Below are positions 1 through 12,700 of a DNA stretch of 62,000 nucleotides, piece by piece. Numbering within the stretch: position 1 is the stretch's first letter; each line of letters starts with the position of its first letter. A program made the position numbers and the translations under genes. The notes below the pieces were generated by a model. The model was not told where the DNA came from. It searched no databases and saw only the letters and a program-made list of their open reading frames with translations. Source of the DNA: Branchiostoma floridae (lineage: Eukaryota; Chordata; Leptocardii; Amphioxiformes; Branchiostomatidae); NCBI RefSeq assembly GCF_000003815.2, contig NC_049981.1, forward strand, positions 22,261,817-22,323,816, written 5' to 3'.

Positions 1-85
1 ATTCTGTCTAAGCTCTTCGTTGTTACTGTCTTAATGATAATGATCATAACATGACAGCCATGATTGTGAAAATCTATTTCCTCAG

Positions 86-210
86 AATCCGTTACGGCTG
101 TACGTGCCGTTCAAGGCGTGGGACCTGATGTACCTGGCCGGCTGGCTCACAACGGGCTCTGTTCCTGGTGGGAAGGGGTGCAAAGCCAAAAACCTGAACA
201 CATGTGAATG
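86..210 (+). CDS. ST6GALNAC: ST6GALNAC-like exon (third from end)
   Basis: The exon follows an acceptor ctatttcctcag and ends at a gtgaga donor, leaving phase 2. It encodes NPLRLYVPFKAWDLMYLAGW and about 22 further residues between sialylmotifs L and S. Confidence 0.8.
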
Positions 211-1790
211 GTGAGATTCTTCACATTTGTCTGGTTTTATTCAGTGTGTGGCCCAAGAGTTATTGAGACGGGCACCAGCCCTATAAACCATATGGTGATG
301 GAATGTATTTATATTATTCTTTTTCAATGTTTTACCACAAAGTTCAAAGACTTAACAAGGAAAGAGTTTTATGACAGACAGAGAAAAGGGTACCCGAACA
401 GTCTCCATAACCCTGTTTTTTCTCTTAGGTCAGTCCGCACTATAAAAAGTGAGCCAAATCTGTCTCGAGCAGTGATGTCTCTGACGTAGGGAGAAACACA
501 TTCAGTGTGTCTGTCGAATTCGTAACTTTGAATATGGCGTTGTTCCGTGTTGACAAATGAGTACAAAACGGCAGTGATTTTATGAACGGTAACATCTACT
601 TAAGCAAATGGGTACAATTTGTGAACTATCCAGTTATAACTGTTACCTTACATGTCTTATCATCTGGATGTCTAACCTTCAGCGCCGGGACAGTAATACT
701 TAGTTCGACGTCTCGTTTTGACACAATAACTTAATATAAACAGGCACACACGGGGACCAGACCTAAACTCTACCAACGTGAAGATCGTCCATCCGGACTT
801 CCTGCGGTACATCTACGCCAATTTCCTGAACGCCACAGGGCTCAGGCCGACCACGGGCGCCATGACGGCTTTCCTGGCCATACAGCTGTGCGACTACGTA
901 GGGCTGTACGGGTACGGGTACGATCCGCGGTGAGGAATACATGACATTCGTGACGCTGTCAGTCATTATTAGGCGGTTAAAACAAATTTTATGTTTCATC
1001 ATTTGAAAGTACGTTAACGTTGTACAACATTCATGTATATATGACCACCTTTTTAAATCTGAACATGTTATGAACTGTTTTAAAGAATGGGTGTGATTGT
1101 TCTTTTCATGTTACACACAACCAATAGCAAACACCTGCCAATGTTTCGGTAGTCCTTCTGATAGTTTCTGTGAAGGTCTATTCTCACTGCAACGACACCT
1201 AGCGGTGGCGAGTAGAACTGGCAATGTTTGCCACGGGAAGGCAGTAGCAGAGACACAATCGAACGTTGACACTGACAGATTGTCCATGTACAAATAAATA
1301 ATTTAAAAATGCAGAGATTCAGCAACGGTTACAACCTGATAAAACTATTCATTGATGCGTAATATACAGGCAAATAGTACTATTTACTCGAGAAAATAGG
1401 AGTTACTCAAGCAACTATAGACATGATTTTGGAAACGGTCAGACGTTTCAGATGTCAGTGACAGTCAGGATGTCGAACTTTCATCGACGATTTTGGATAC
1501 GTTACAAAATCTATAACTGTTACCTTACTTACCTTATCACCCGAACCTTTAACGATGTCTTCACTTCTTTTGGACGCAATATTTATCCATACAAAATGGC
1601 CGCGTATGCAATATAACCACCATCACTAAGAGTGGCTCCCTTTTGCAGGTTCACCCTACACTACTATGACAAGACCAAGTTCAACGCCAGCCGACCATGG
1701 AGAGGCGCATGTCACGACTTCAACAACGAGAGAGAGCTGTGGAAACGGCTTAGCGAAGAAAAAGTTGTTTACTGGTTCAAAAGAGATTGA
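86..1790 (+). CDS. ST6GALNAC: ST6GALNAC1/2-like sialyltransferase, 3' part (three exons)
   Basis: Golgi type II enzyme of family GT29, expected to move sialic acid from CMP-Neu5Ac to O-linked GalNAc. Only the C-terminal half of the catalytic domain is in the window: exons 86-210, 744-929 and 1649-1790 join in phase (2/1, 2/1) to about 150 residues ending in TGA at 1788-1790. Visible family signatures are the sialylmotif S region (HPDFLRYI, then RPTTGAM and LQLCD-like IQLCDYVGLYG), motif III (HYYD) and motif VS (a His in CHDFNNERELWKRL). The HYYD...HDF..ERE.WKRL spacing is what I know from ST6GALNAC1/2 rather than ST3GAL or ST8SIA. The N-terminal membrane anchor and sialylmotif L lie left of the window. 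The exact paralogue is not certain. Confidence 0.85.
744..929 (+). CDS. ST6GALNAC: ST6GALNAC-like exon with sialylmotif S
   Basis: Acceptor cag at 741-743 and donor gtgagg at 930. The 62 codons include HPDFLRYIYANFL and RPTTGAMTAFLAIQLCDYV, the donor/acceptor-binding sialylmotif S region of GT29 enzymes. Confidence 0.85.
1649..1790 (+). CDS. ST6GALNAC: ST6GALNAC-like terminal coding exon
   Basis: Acceptor cttttgcag; 47 codons then TGA at 1788-1790. It contains the HYYD motif (motif III) and CHDFNNERELWKRL (motif VS with its conserved His and Glu). The 3' end of this exon is repeated, degenerate, in the downstream UTR at about 1850-1915. Confidence 0.85.
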
Positions 1791-2340
1791 ACCAATGAGC
1801 CATGGCCATACTTGGCTGTCTAGTAAGAGAAGTAAGAACAATTACGTTCAACAGCAAGATAGAGAGCTATGGAAAATGGCTAAGCGAAGAAAAATTTGTT
1901 TACTTTGTGTAAGAGTAAAGTAAAGGAAAGGCGTGACAGCAAAGGTAAATACTAGTACATGTACTTAGTAGGCATCCTTCCATCTTAGTATGTTCCAAAC
2001 TAGATTATTCATTAACAATCTGAGACCCTCACAGTCTCAAACACGCACAAACAGTCTAAACTGTCAGGATAAGTTATTCTCCACGTACTATTACCGAAAC
2101 TCATGACAGACACACACACAAACACGCTGAAAAGTATAACTGCGAGTTCTGAACACATCCCCAGCAAAAAATAAGATTCAAGATTCGCCCATCCCTGACT
2201 TTTTACGTTCATGAATATTCATGAATACTCGTAACGTCAATGTTTGTTTTATTTGGATGTCCATTGGTGTCGTGATAACGATATACATGTATATCGTTCC
2301 ACTTTTCTTCCTAGAGTCCGTACATTACAGGTACAATAAA
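1791..2340 (+). other. ST6GALNAC-like 3' UTR with possible poly(A) signal
   Basis: No further coding frame follows the stop. The only good AATAAA on this strand in the next 600 bases is at 2335-2340, so the transcript probably ends shortly after it. The stretch holds the partial exon copy at 1850-1915. Confidence 0.4.
1850..1915 (+). repeat. Degenerate copy of sialyltransferase exon end
   Basis: About 65 bases match 1721-1785 of the terminal coding exon at an offset of about 130 bp: gagagctgtggaaacggctt in the exon against gagagctatggaaaatggct here, followed by agcgaagaaaaa in both. Substitutions and small indels have accumulated, so it is an old local duplication and not expected to be translated. 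Confidence 0.7.
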
Positions 2341-4275
2341 ATGAAATGTAAGAAGAAAAAACTATACACTGATTTGTATTTTTATTCTAATATTACTCTC
2401 TAAGATGCGTTACGTTGAAGTGAATTGCAGATAGTTTTGCCCGATGATCGGCAGCAGTCCAATTAAGGTCTCGCCACAGTAATAACCCCAGTGTTATGTA
2501 TCAAAACGCTACAGGTATTGAGCGACGTGTTGTTTTACACGTGGTACCGGTTAGGTGGCGTGCGACTTACCCTGACTGCCCATGAGAGCAAAATGGTGAC
2601 CCCGACAGGACAGTCGTCTATATGGATCGAAGAACGTTAACATTGATCAACAACCTCTATAGATGGGCTGTATTTGATATGCCTTTAAACTAAAGTATCA
2701 ATTTCTTTAGCCGTTATTCTCACAGAATCAACAACTTTTATTTCAAGAACAACAATGGTTTACCCTCTGGTAACCCCGCAATCTCGTGACAGTCAATGAG
2801 TCATCAACTGTGTGTTTTGGAATGTCCTTGTTCCATATAGATTGTGAAGCGTGATAGCGCTGTGATCTTTTCCTGGTTAGAATTTTAAAAGGGCCTCTGC
2901 TAAAACAAAACACACATATCCTGGATGAGAAACGACAGGTGGTGTGAACCGCAAGGGTTGATGGGAACAATAGGTAAGGTCATGGAGGTCAAATGCTGCA
3001 GGGGAAAAAACATGTATCACGTGACTTACACCTGGGGCTCTGATTGGCTGACACATGTCAGGTTTGTTGTTCGCCGAAGTGGGCTTCACCAAGTGCTCGA
3101 GGATCGTCCGATCTTGTGTGGAAGTCTTCCCGAAAAACGTCGTCTGTGAGACGTTTACTTGACCCACATCCTTTAACCCAGGTTCATGGAACGCTGTGAC
3201 TTCATTTGAAGCTTCCGAGAGCGTCTGTTGGTGATTTTTTGAGGCGGGAAAAGGTGTTGTTTACATGTACGTGCGTGTTGGTTAGTCAGCACGCGCCTCT
3301 CAGGTCCCCTCCCACCACTGTCTGGTCCTGTCACATTCCTCCTCGTACCGCGGACATTGCCGCTGGCCTGGACCAAGTCCAAGGGCCTTAGGAGGTAGGT
3401 TCTTTTAATGTGGATTCAGCATAAATCGTCTGACTGTAAGCGGTTGAAAAGAGGATGTGTTACAGAGTCGAATTTCTCCCTGTGGTAACCGTCCGTGTAT
3501 TGGGTGCCATTCGGACTAGGTCGCAAAATTTTTGTTGGTGGAGTTCGAACAAGATTTTGGTCAGAAGTGCTACCAAGACGACAGTTTCTATCATATAACA
3601 CAGTCTATTATTTATCTGCCTGTCTGAGACTTAACTGTGAGAGGTGGTAACCTCTGACTTTGGGCGTAATTCGTGGTTAAAGGGTAGGGAAATGTGGCGC
3701 GATAGACGCCTCCTAATTTGCATGTGGGGAGGGCGGGGTATTATTTTGGTTATTGTAACTATTGGATACACTATCAAAGGCATTTTATTGATACAACGAA
3801 CCAAATCAAATAAATGCCGTCGAGTTCCTTAGCCATTTTATGTAACAGTAAACCATATTTTGGTTTTAAATTTAACTCATTTCTCAGCCGGAACTGAGGA
3901 AAATAATGATATTTTTCAGGGAAAAACAACAACTTTAACTGTTACAGTAGTGTTTTGTTCACGAAAAGTGCTTTATTCTTTCATTCATTTGGTTCAAAAT
4001 TTTTGTGGCATAACTTGATGGCACTGTCGAAATAAATTGTAAAAAAAAACAGTTGTGTAAATTTCATGCCATCATGACTTGTGTTTTACTACTTATCTAT
4101 AATGTATTTTTCTCCTCTCCTCTTCCCCAAACTTACCATCCTCACACACCAATCTTCTCATCCCACATTTTTGTTGTAAACCATTTTTCTACCCACCCAT
4201 CCGACCAGACCGTCACCATATTTGCCCCCACCCTCAAGGCCTAGCTCCCTGGGGTCACGGGTTCCTCAAGCCCAG
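2341..4275. other. Intergenic stretch, possible promoter region of FAM13
   Basis: No coding exon is supported. The interval 3040-3394 is richer in CpG than its surroundings and ends in a good donor (GGAG|gtaggt at 3394/3395), so it could hold the transcription start and a non-coding first exon of the downstream gene. This is only a guess from composition and one splice site. Confidence 0.25.
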
Positions 4276-4351
4276 GACGATCTCACTGGCGGAGGAAAAC
4301 TCCATCCATGATTCGCTTCAAGCTGCTGTCATGCAAATCCATCAAGCAGCC
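4276..4351 (+). other. FAM13: Probable FAM13 5' UTR exon
   Basis: 76 bp between a possible acceptor (ctcaagcccag) and a strong donor (GCAGCC|gtaagt). It is not in phase with FAM13 coding sequence through its own ATG at 4308, so I treat it as 5' UTR. It carries a perfect ATGCAAAT octamer at 4331-4338. Alternatively the transcript starts just upstream and the ag is not used. Confidence 0.4.
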
Positions 4352-5232
4352 GTAAGTTGGTGGTCAAGTCTCGCTGGACCGACATAAAGGGATAATACGA
4401 CATCGGCAGCTACGACAACGACAAAGGTACATGTGTGTGTGTGCACTTGTGTGTGGAAACTAGTGTGGAAACTACCAGCTGACACTTGTGGCTTTGCATT
4501 CAGAACCTCCTTAGCAGACAATATAGGGAAACAGGCACTGTAAATAAAATACTCTTTTAGTTTTAAGTCCACGGGGACAGAAGTTTGTAATAAGAGGAAA
4601 ACGTAGGTCTTTTGAGTTTGTAGTTGAAACACTATGGTAAAAGCAAGAACACTGCAGCACATATTCATCGTAAGATTTTAACAAAAAACCTGAAAGTAAA
4701 TTTATCCTCTGTGAATGTATCATAATTTTCAGAGTACAAACTACCCGAGTTTCTATCAAATTTGAGGTAGTTGCAGGCGATATTCTTTACACAGAGATCC
4801 CAAATCTTGTGAACTGCCAGTCCTCAGTGGTAACACTTGTAATGCAACAAAACTGCTGTGCAATATCAATTTTTTCCTTCAGGAAAACGTTTTTTTTCTA
4901 TCTTTTGTCATCATTATTGATCTTCATGCAGCTGGCTGCTGTGACAGCATTTTCTGTTCTCAGCATATATCTCTGATGAGGAAGCTAGAGGTGCATACTA
5001 TGTACCAATCTGATAAATTAATACCTGGCCTCTTTGATTAGTGCTTGTCTGCCCCACGAAGCCTGGCATTATCCTTTGTAATTGTATGCAAATTACAAGG
5101 TGGTCAAACATGTTCCCTGATTGCATCGCATTTTTTTCATCAAATGATGATTGCCTGGTCCTTGGCCTTTCCTGTCATTTGCTTGTGGGAGTTTCATTTG
5201 CTAACGAACAATCAAACATGATGCATTTATTA

Positions 5233-5513
5233 AAATGTTCTTTAATCAGCGACACTTTGAAAGGGCCACAAACACATAGATCTACGTCCAAATTTTCAGT
5301 CTTCACTATACACCAGAGTGACCTAGTCTCGTGAGAGCAGGAGACAACGTCTTTTGTAAATCCCCTGGCAAATCTCAGACCTAGTCTCATGCTCTCGCGA
5401 GATGAACAAGAGGTCACTCTATGAACAAGATGTACTGTGAAGACATAAGAAATTTGGAAGTACATATATGTTTATGCCTTTCAAAGTGTCACTGATTGAA
5501 GAACATGTTCTAC
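5233..5513. mobile_element. Palindromic MITE
   Basis: The outer 30 or so bases form an inverted repeat (atgttctttaatcagcgaca on the left, its complement with few changes at 5480-5513). A second inverted pair with ctagtctcgtgagagc/gctctcgcgaga is inside. No coding frame of note. Confidence 0.65.
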
Positions 5514-6533
5514 TAACTGTATTTTACACGTGTCTAATGAACCTCTTTAATGATTATGATGCATGATTTGCGTAAAATTGTAGTTACATTGATTGATGAA
5601 TGTTTTGAAAAAATGGAGGGAAGTACTAAGATTAAAATGTCTATCTTAGTTACTGAATAAGAGATGGCATAGCCAGTAGAGATGATTGAGATAGGAAATG
5701 TGGGACTTGTTTTCTTAACAAGAGTAGCACAGACCATATGATTGATTTTTGTCATAATGCCGTGGGAAGGAAGGCTTGTGTTGTGAATATGTTATGAAAT
5801 GCTGATCACAAATAACGTAATAAAGTAGGTCCAAAGGTACATGTACAATATTCTATAGTGCTGTCCTTGTTGATTTAATGAGATAAGGAGCCTTCCTGAA
5901 TCAGAGCCTTTCCAAAGGATTAGAGTTTGACTTGGACATGTTGGAGGCCGGCCAAGCAATCTGGCTTTTCCCCAAACTGTGGGCAAGTCTGAATATCTGC
6001 TCCATGGCAGGTTATCAATCAGGATGTTAAGCTAGACAAGATGAGATTGCAAAAACTTACACTAGACATAGATTGTAGTGCTTTTGTCCTACTTATTAGC
6101 TTAGTAATAATGCAGAATTCCAATAAATCTTAATAATTTCAAAGTTGTTCATGTTTTTTGTTTTTGAAAAAATATAACACCATTGTGTAGTGATATATTT
6201 ATCATCAGCGGTGATTATTTTGAAGTTGCCCTTTGTACAAGTTATGGTAGGGAAATCACTGAAAGCTTGTCTGCATGTACATGCATCCTTATCCTTGTGT
6301 CAAGGCCTGCTGCATAGACATAAATTTAATTCTGGTACATTATGTAATACACATGTCAATGTGACATTGAACCATGTTACAAAAGTGCCATGTATGCCCT
6401 AAAGGTATTCTAGTATTGTTTCATGCATCCTGTCTGCCTAGCAGATGCATACATGCATTCGTCATGTCTTCAACGATCGCTAACGTTGATAGTAGTTCAC
6501 ATGTATTGTTGTTTCACCTTTTATCTCTTCTAG

Positions 6534-6748
6534 ACACTGGGCTGGTTGCCCACCCCCTCCCCTCTGTCCACCCCATCCACAGCACACCTCTGCAGACTGT
6601 GCTGGTCCTGCAGCCTTACACATCGACCCTGGCTGTCACCCTGCTGCAGTGAAGGGTCGCCTCTCCCATCTGCTCCACACCAGGAATGCCCTCGGTATTC
6701 AGCAGTGACAGTCCCAACGTAATGGCCAACAACAATGGCAATAATCTG
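6534..6748 (+). CDS. FAM13: FAM13 c1: 5' UTR plus start codon (CDS from 6686)
   Basis: Strong acceptor (ttttatctcttctag) and donor (CTG|gtaagt). ATG at 6686 is preceded by an in-frame TGA 13 codons upstream and opens MPSVFSSDSPNVMANNNG, ending in phase 0 to fit c2. The start is inferred from splice phase and frame, not from protein similarity. Confidence 0.65.
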
Positions 6749-9700
6749 GTAAGTTTTGATTTGATTTGATTTATTTGCCCATAAAAAGAAAGTACAGAAA
6801 GTAAAGTTAAATGATAAAAAATACTGTGCGGGAAAGAGGGAGAAGTCAAAATAGGCTTGTACAAGCCCTCCTCCTAACAATACTTAACACAATTCGAATG
6901 AAATAAGTCTACCTGGATGCATTGATAAAAGCAATTACTGTAAGTTAATCTAAGTTTGCGGGGACTTTTGTTTGTGATAGAAAGGCTGGCACCATGGTTA
7001 TAAGAACACTTGTTAACACAATTGAGGATGGAGCACAAGTTCATGGTGTTAATGATAAAAAGTATGATAAAAAGCTCAAACATAAAACCACCATGATTAT
7101 TTTATGATTTATACTAGTTATCAGTGTTTCCGCCAGAGGGGCGTCCACCCGCCCATTGACGGTCTCATTTCGTTTTGGACGGCTTGAACGCAAACAGAGG
7201 CCGTCCTCATAAAAAAATGCGACCCACATTTTGCCGAGAAATCTGTACAAAGTCGATAAATGTAAACCGCAGTTTTGTGTTTTGTATTGAAGCTAGACGC
7301 TTGGGGACGCCGTCCACAGTCAGAAAGCCGCTTACTGTTTGTTTTGCTATTGTTTAACATGATTGTTGACAATTTGTGTCGGCGCCCTTTCGCATACGAT
7401 AATCTCATTAAAACCCGTTTTTCAAGGTCTCAGTAGTCTCAGTTATGCGAATTTTCCCTGCCACATTTCAAAACTTGGCGGTAGGTCGATCTCGCTATTA
7501 CACTACAAACTAATAGTTGTTATTGGGAGAAATAACTAATAAGAAACCACACTAACTTTGTCTAGATATTAACAACTTTAGTCTCTGTTTTCATCATCAA
7601 TCATCGTAAACAAAACAAAACACGATGAACAGAAACATGTGCCCACCGGGTGCTTGGCACGGGAAATCCCCGACCTCTTTCAAGTTCGTTATCGGCAACA
7701 CAGCGGAAAAACAAAGTGTTCACATAAGAGGTGATGGACGTAAAAAACATCAAGTATACCTTTGGTTCCTTTTTATATGAGTTTTGAGCCTGCAAAATCT
7801 CCGAAAACGGCAGAAATTTTCGGGATAAATACGCATCAAAAATGGCGGTCAGTAGCTGTTGTGCATCCTAGCCAATCACAGCGCTACTTTCCCGTGACGT
7901 CGCTAGCTTTCCCAGATCTCGCGAGAAGTCACCACGTGAGATTGCGGGATTTCGGCCGCCATTACGCTCACTGTCGCCGATAGACAATGTTTTTCGTCAT
8001 TTCTGAACGCAAATTTCTCGATCTATGGAAGGTTTTAGATGATTTATAAGTATACTACAACATAAAAGAGAATATATACAAATGCTATTTCTTTTTTGAA
8101 AGTCCAAGAACCGTTTCTAGAACTTTTTAAAAGTCGTAGTACCCGTTCGGTGCGGCATACCGGTACGCTGCACAGATCATAACACTTCGGCACTGAACTT
8201 AATCGGACGTTAGTTGTTTTGTTTTTTCTTGCGACAGTTAACCATTAACTTTAATTTTCACGATTTTACAATTAAATTTAATTTTCGCAGTTTTACAATT
8301 AAATTTAATGTTCGCGGTTTTGCGAGTAAATTTAATTTTCGCGGTTTTCGCGCCCCAAGGTGGACGGCCTCCCAGCTGAGGTCTGGCGGAAACACTGCTA
8401 GTTACTGTAGTTGTGTACATTCTTAAAGTACAGGCATGTAAGTTTTCATGACAACAAAGATTTGAACAAGATGATAATTTCCTTTGATCGTAATTCTTTG
8501 GGACAATTTGTCAAGCTTGTGATAATGTAAACAAGAAATCTTTTAAGAAAAGTTGTGCCTTGCCGCGTGTTAGGGATATCGTCAGGAAAAAGTAGGTCAG
8601 CACTTCAAGCCCGGCAAGGCAAAATGCTGTGCCTTGGCAAAAACACAATACAATGACTGTTTTTACTGTTTCTGAAAGAGCTAACCAAGAGGAGTAAAAT
8701 GCTTTTTAGATCAAGCGAATGGCTTGAACGGTTGCTGAGATATGGCTCCACAAAGTTGCCAAAACCTACCCTCAGATATGGCCGGCTGCGCGATAAACGA
8801 TGAAAATCAAAAAAATACCTTTTTTGAGGGGTGATGAAAAGGTAAGTAAAGGCTGCAAAGCTTGTTTTATCTTATTTCCCCGTAATATGTACTACATAGA
8901 ATCACTCCACAGAGTTCTGAACATTCATGGCATTTTATTATGCTTTTACACAGGGTCGATGTATGCAGCACCCACTGGTGTCCTTTCACACAATAATTGT
9001 CATCTTACCTTATTCTTTAAGAAATAAGTAAATTTGGGTTTAAAAGTTCACATTTTGGGTTACAGTCAATGGTGTTTTTTGCACCGGTTGAGTCGCATTG
9101 TAGAAGATTAAATATCATACTTCATATACTTTTGCAATGTACACAACATTATGGTATGTTATATTACCAACAATGTCACATCTATAGAATATCAGCAATA
9201 TTAATTGCCTTATAACAAGGTCAACTTGGTCAAGGTGAAAGGTAAGTGTGTGAATATGTCGCATTATTTTCATGTTGAGCCATGATGTTACACTGTATCA
9301 ACAGTACAACTTTACACTTAGATACATTTGTAATAAAATATAGAAGACAGATGTTTGTACTAATAAGAGATAAAATATCAATAGGTAGACATTGTGTAAA
9401 CACTAAATTTATTAGGACAAGTTCAACATTTTTCAAGGTCAAAGGCTCAGTCTTCAGGATACATACAAAATCGACACAGATTTCTTTGATGTACTTGCAG
9501 GTACATGAACTTCTCCTTATTTAATCAATACTATAAATAGTATAATGCAATGTAAACTACTTTTTACAAAACAACAGGCTTACTCATCATTTTCTGTGGT
9601 TACTGGTAGCAACAGTATTCTTTAACAAACTTAATGCTAATAGCACTGGCTGCACAACTTGTCAACATTATGTTTGACCTCTACCATTCAATATCTCCGC

Positions 9701-12700
9701 TCCGCTCTCCAGTCTTATATCAGCTACATCTAGTACTTGGTGCAATCTACACTCCACCTGAAAAACAAAATTATTTGAGTTTCATGATTAACATGTCTAC
9801 CATCATGGTGATAATGTTCTTCCATCTGAGGGGATGACGACCTACTCCAGTACCACGTCTGATGTTCATCTACATCATCATCTTTCTTATGACTTCTTTC
9901 TTTCTTGTGACGAAAGATTCAGAATGATCCAATAATGAAATGAAGAATTCAATAAAGAAAGAAAGGCAAGTTGGGGTAAGGAATAGATTAACTTATTATC
10001 ATTGATTAAGTAGATAAATACCTGCAACAAGATGGAAGGAGGTAAGTGTCACTGTTTCTGAGCCATCTTCTGCGACTGAATCTCAGTACCAACTGCGACA
10101 ACCTCGCCCGGTCGGTAGGAACCTGGCTGATAGTAGAGACAAGAGTATAATATTGCAGGTAAGTACATATTTATGATTTCTGCTACACCAGAAAAACCCT
10201 TGGCACAATCTGACAAAGAATACACAATCTGGTTGCACAAATTTTTCACGTTAACAAAAATGCTATTAGTGTTTTGAAAAATTTGGGCATAGGTTACCCG
10301 GCTGACCCATATCAGGGGGCACGGTGCCTCAAGTTCAACAAGTGAAAAAAATACAAAATGGTATTTTAGTCTTGGAAGGAGGCAAGGGATGATTCACACC
10401 AACAGTAACGATGACATTGAAAATACAATTGAGATTTTCTTAAAGATTGGGCATACCCTGTAGGTACCTCAAGTTACCATGGTGCCTCAAGTTCAACAAG
10501 TAAAAAGAAATACTAGTAGTACACAACAGGCCAATCAATGATCCATATGTAAAATATGCTAAAGAAAGCAATATGCTAAAGAAAGCAATAAACTAATAAG
10601 AAAAAATTACTAAGAAACATTTTACATACATGTAAGTTTCATGACTAAAACATGGATAAAGAAACACTGCATAGAAATTATATTGCTGGGATTGACTTGA
10701 GAAAAAATTGTTCAAAAGCACATTTTCTTCAACATGCCCCCCTCCCCCAAACACTACAAATTGTATCAAGTATTTTACCTTGAAATTCTTCATCCATAGC
10801 GTCAAAAAAGGTTCTATTTGTGCCGCTTCAGTCACATATCCTCCGTTTCTGAGGGGCACGCGGCCCAAAATTTGGCGCGTTTGGATCGCGCGGCGCCGCC
10901 GTCCGGCCAAATCGGGGCGATCGTCGGGGAAAACAGCGTACGGCAGAGGGTTTTCGTGGTAGCGTTGAAATACCTAGTCAAACGTTCTTGAGACGTTTCG
11001 ATGACGTCATTGCCTACTTATATATTCACATGCAATGCATTGGTCTAATTAGGCATTTATTTCATCTTTATGAATAGGTAATGCAAATTATTATGCGAGA
11101 TAATTCACTTGATTATATATTTACTTCAATGGATTTGAAATATTACCATACGAACGCTTCATTCATTCGATGTAACCAGATGTTAAGAGGCTTTCAGTAC
11201 CGACCACAACTGTTATCGAATGCGTAAAAGGGAGGTATAAAGATTGACGGGGATGTACTGTTAGTCGCCTAAGCCGTAAGTTTGTCCTCGAGAAAGAGAA
11301 CTGGGAAGGGCCTTTGGAAGGGCCTTTGGAAGGGCTGGGTTAACATTGTTTGAACCATTGATCCATCCAACCATCCAACCAAGAAAATAGTGGCCACAAG
11401 GCCATGCCGCTATCGCGGCAAGGCAAAAAATCGTAGAGCTGTTATATTGTAAAAATCTTGAAGTACAGCATGATCGTTTGTAAATAACTTTAGTAAGTGG
11501 ACAAAGAGTTGTAATATATTAAGAATCTTACAGAGTGTAGCATTATTGTTTGCGAATAACTTTCGTAAGTGGATGGTATTTTTTACTTCATCACCATTCA
11601 TAGTGTAATTTTTCAGCCATTTGTCATGTTCAGTCTAGTAATTAATCCTATATCTTTTTCATCTGGGGCTGAACATACAAAGAGAACAGTTTTACAACCA
11701 TCACCCAGATTTATACACACAGTATAATATAAATCAAGGTAGCAACATGTTTCAGTTGTCAGGCAGTATTTCCCCATGTGTACAGGGGTTTAGTTTTAAG
11801 TGTGTCTGGATGAGTGTGTTCATGTGTGTTGGTAGTTACCTGAATGCACTGCCAGTAGAGTGGTAGGAAGTGAGTGGGAAGGTCAGAGGTCACCACAAAG
11901 GTCAGAGTTGTGGGAGCAGCAGGATGCGGAGTTCAGAGGTTGTAGAACTAGTTGTTTATTAGACATGACCCATATTCCAGGTCATAGGGGCAATGGAAAA
12001 GCTTAAGAATCTATTTTACACTACAAGGAAGACTGGTATTGTTTTTGGTCTCTCTGATCCGTTTGTCTGTTTTTACAACTTCAAACTTTCCATATGCTAG
12101 TCACGTCCATCGTAGAGTGACATAATCTCCAGGCAGATTTACCAGTGGCATAAGATAATATCAAAGCTGACTAACTAAAAAGGGAGTTATCAGTCAATTT
12201 TTGGGAGCCAAACACACTCTTAGGCCGGCTTCACTCCTCTGGCAGCTTTTGATACTATCTTATGCTACTGTAGGATCTGCTTGGAGATTAGGGGGACAGG
12301 TTGTGATCAGTGTTTGGATCCAATGTTGATCAAAACCTTTGTTTTGCATAATTGATGAACTAAACTTAAACAAGACATCCAAGAAACTTTACTCAATATT
12401 TCAAAGAGGCAAAAGGGTCTTCAAACTATTTTTTAGGTTTAAGTTTTTAGGCAATTTTTCTCTCTCTAGTCTGTGGCAGATGCATATGATACATGTAAAT
12501 GCTGCCAAATGCTACCAAGTGATCTATTAGCAGAGGTTTTTCCTTCTCTCCTACCTTGTCCTGTCTGTAAGGGTAAGGCATGGATCTGCTTACTAATAAG
12601 TTTCCCATTGGAAAAAGCCACTACCAAGGCCATAATTCACCAAGGCCTAGGAAAAGAAAATGTTGTGTTTCCTGTTTCCCGATCTACCTTAGAAAAAACT

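Noticed and set aside
4053-4244. 63-codon frame with a hydrophobic start
   Set aside because: Low-complexity pyrimidine-rich DNA with no motif or splice support.
7762-7983. Frame inside the hAT-type element that could be a transposase piece
   Set aside because: No transposase motif; the stretch is better explained as promoter-like CpG-rich DNA.
10593-10910. 105-codon minus-strand frame starting with an RRRR-rich part
   Set aside because: It has no ATG start (it needs TTG) and reads on through a good donor; only the short ATG frame ending at 10779 was kept, at low confidence.
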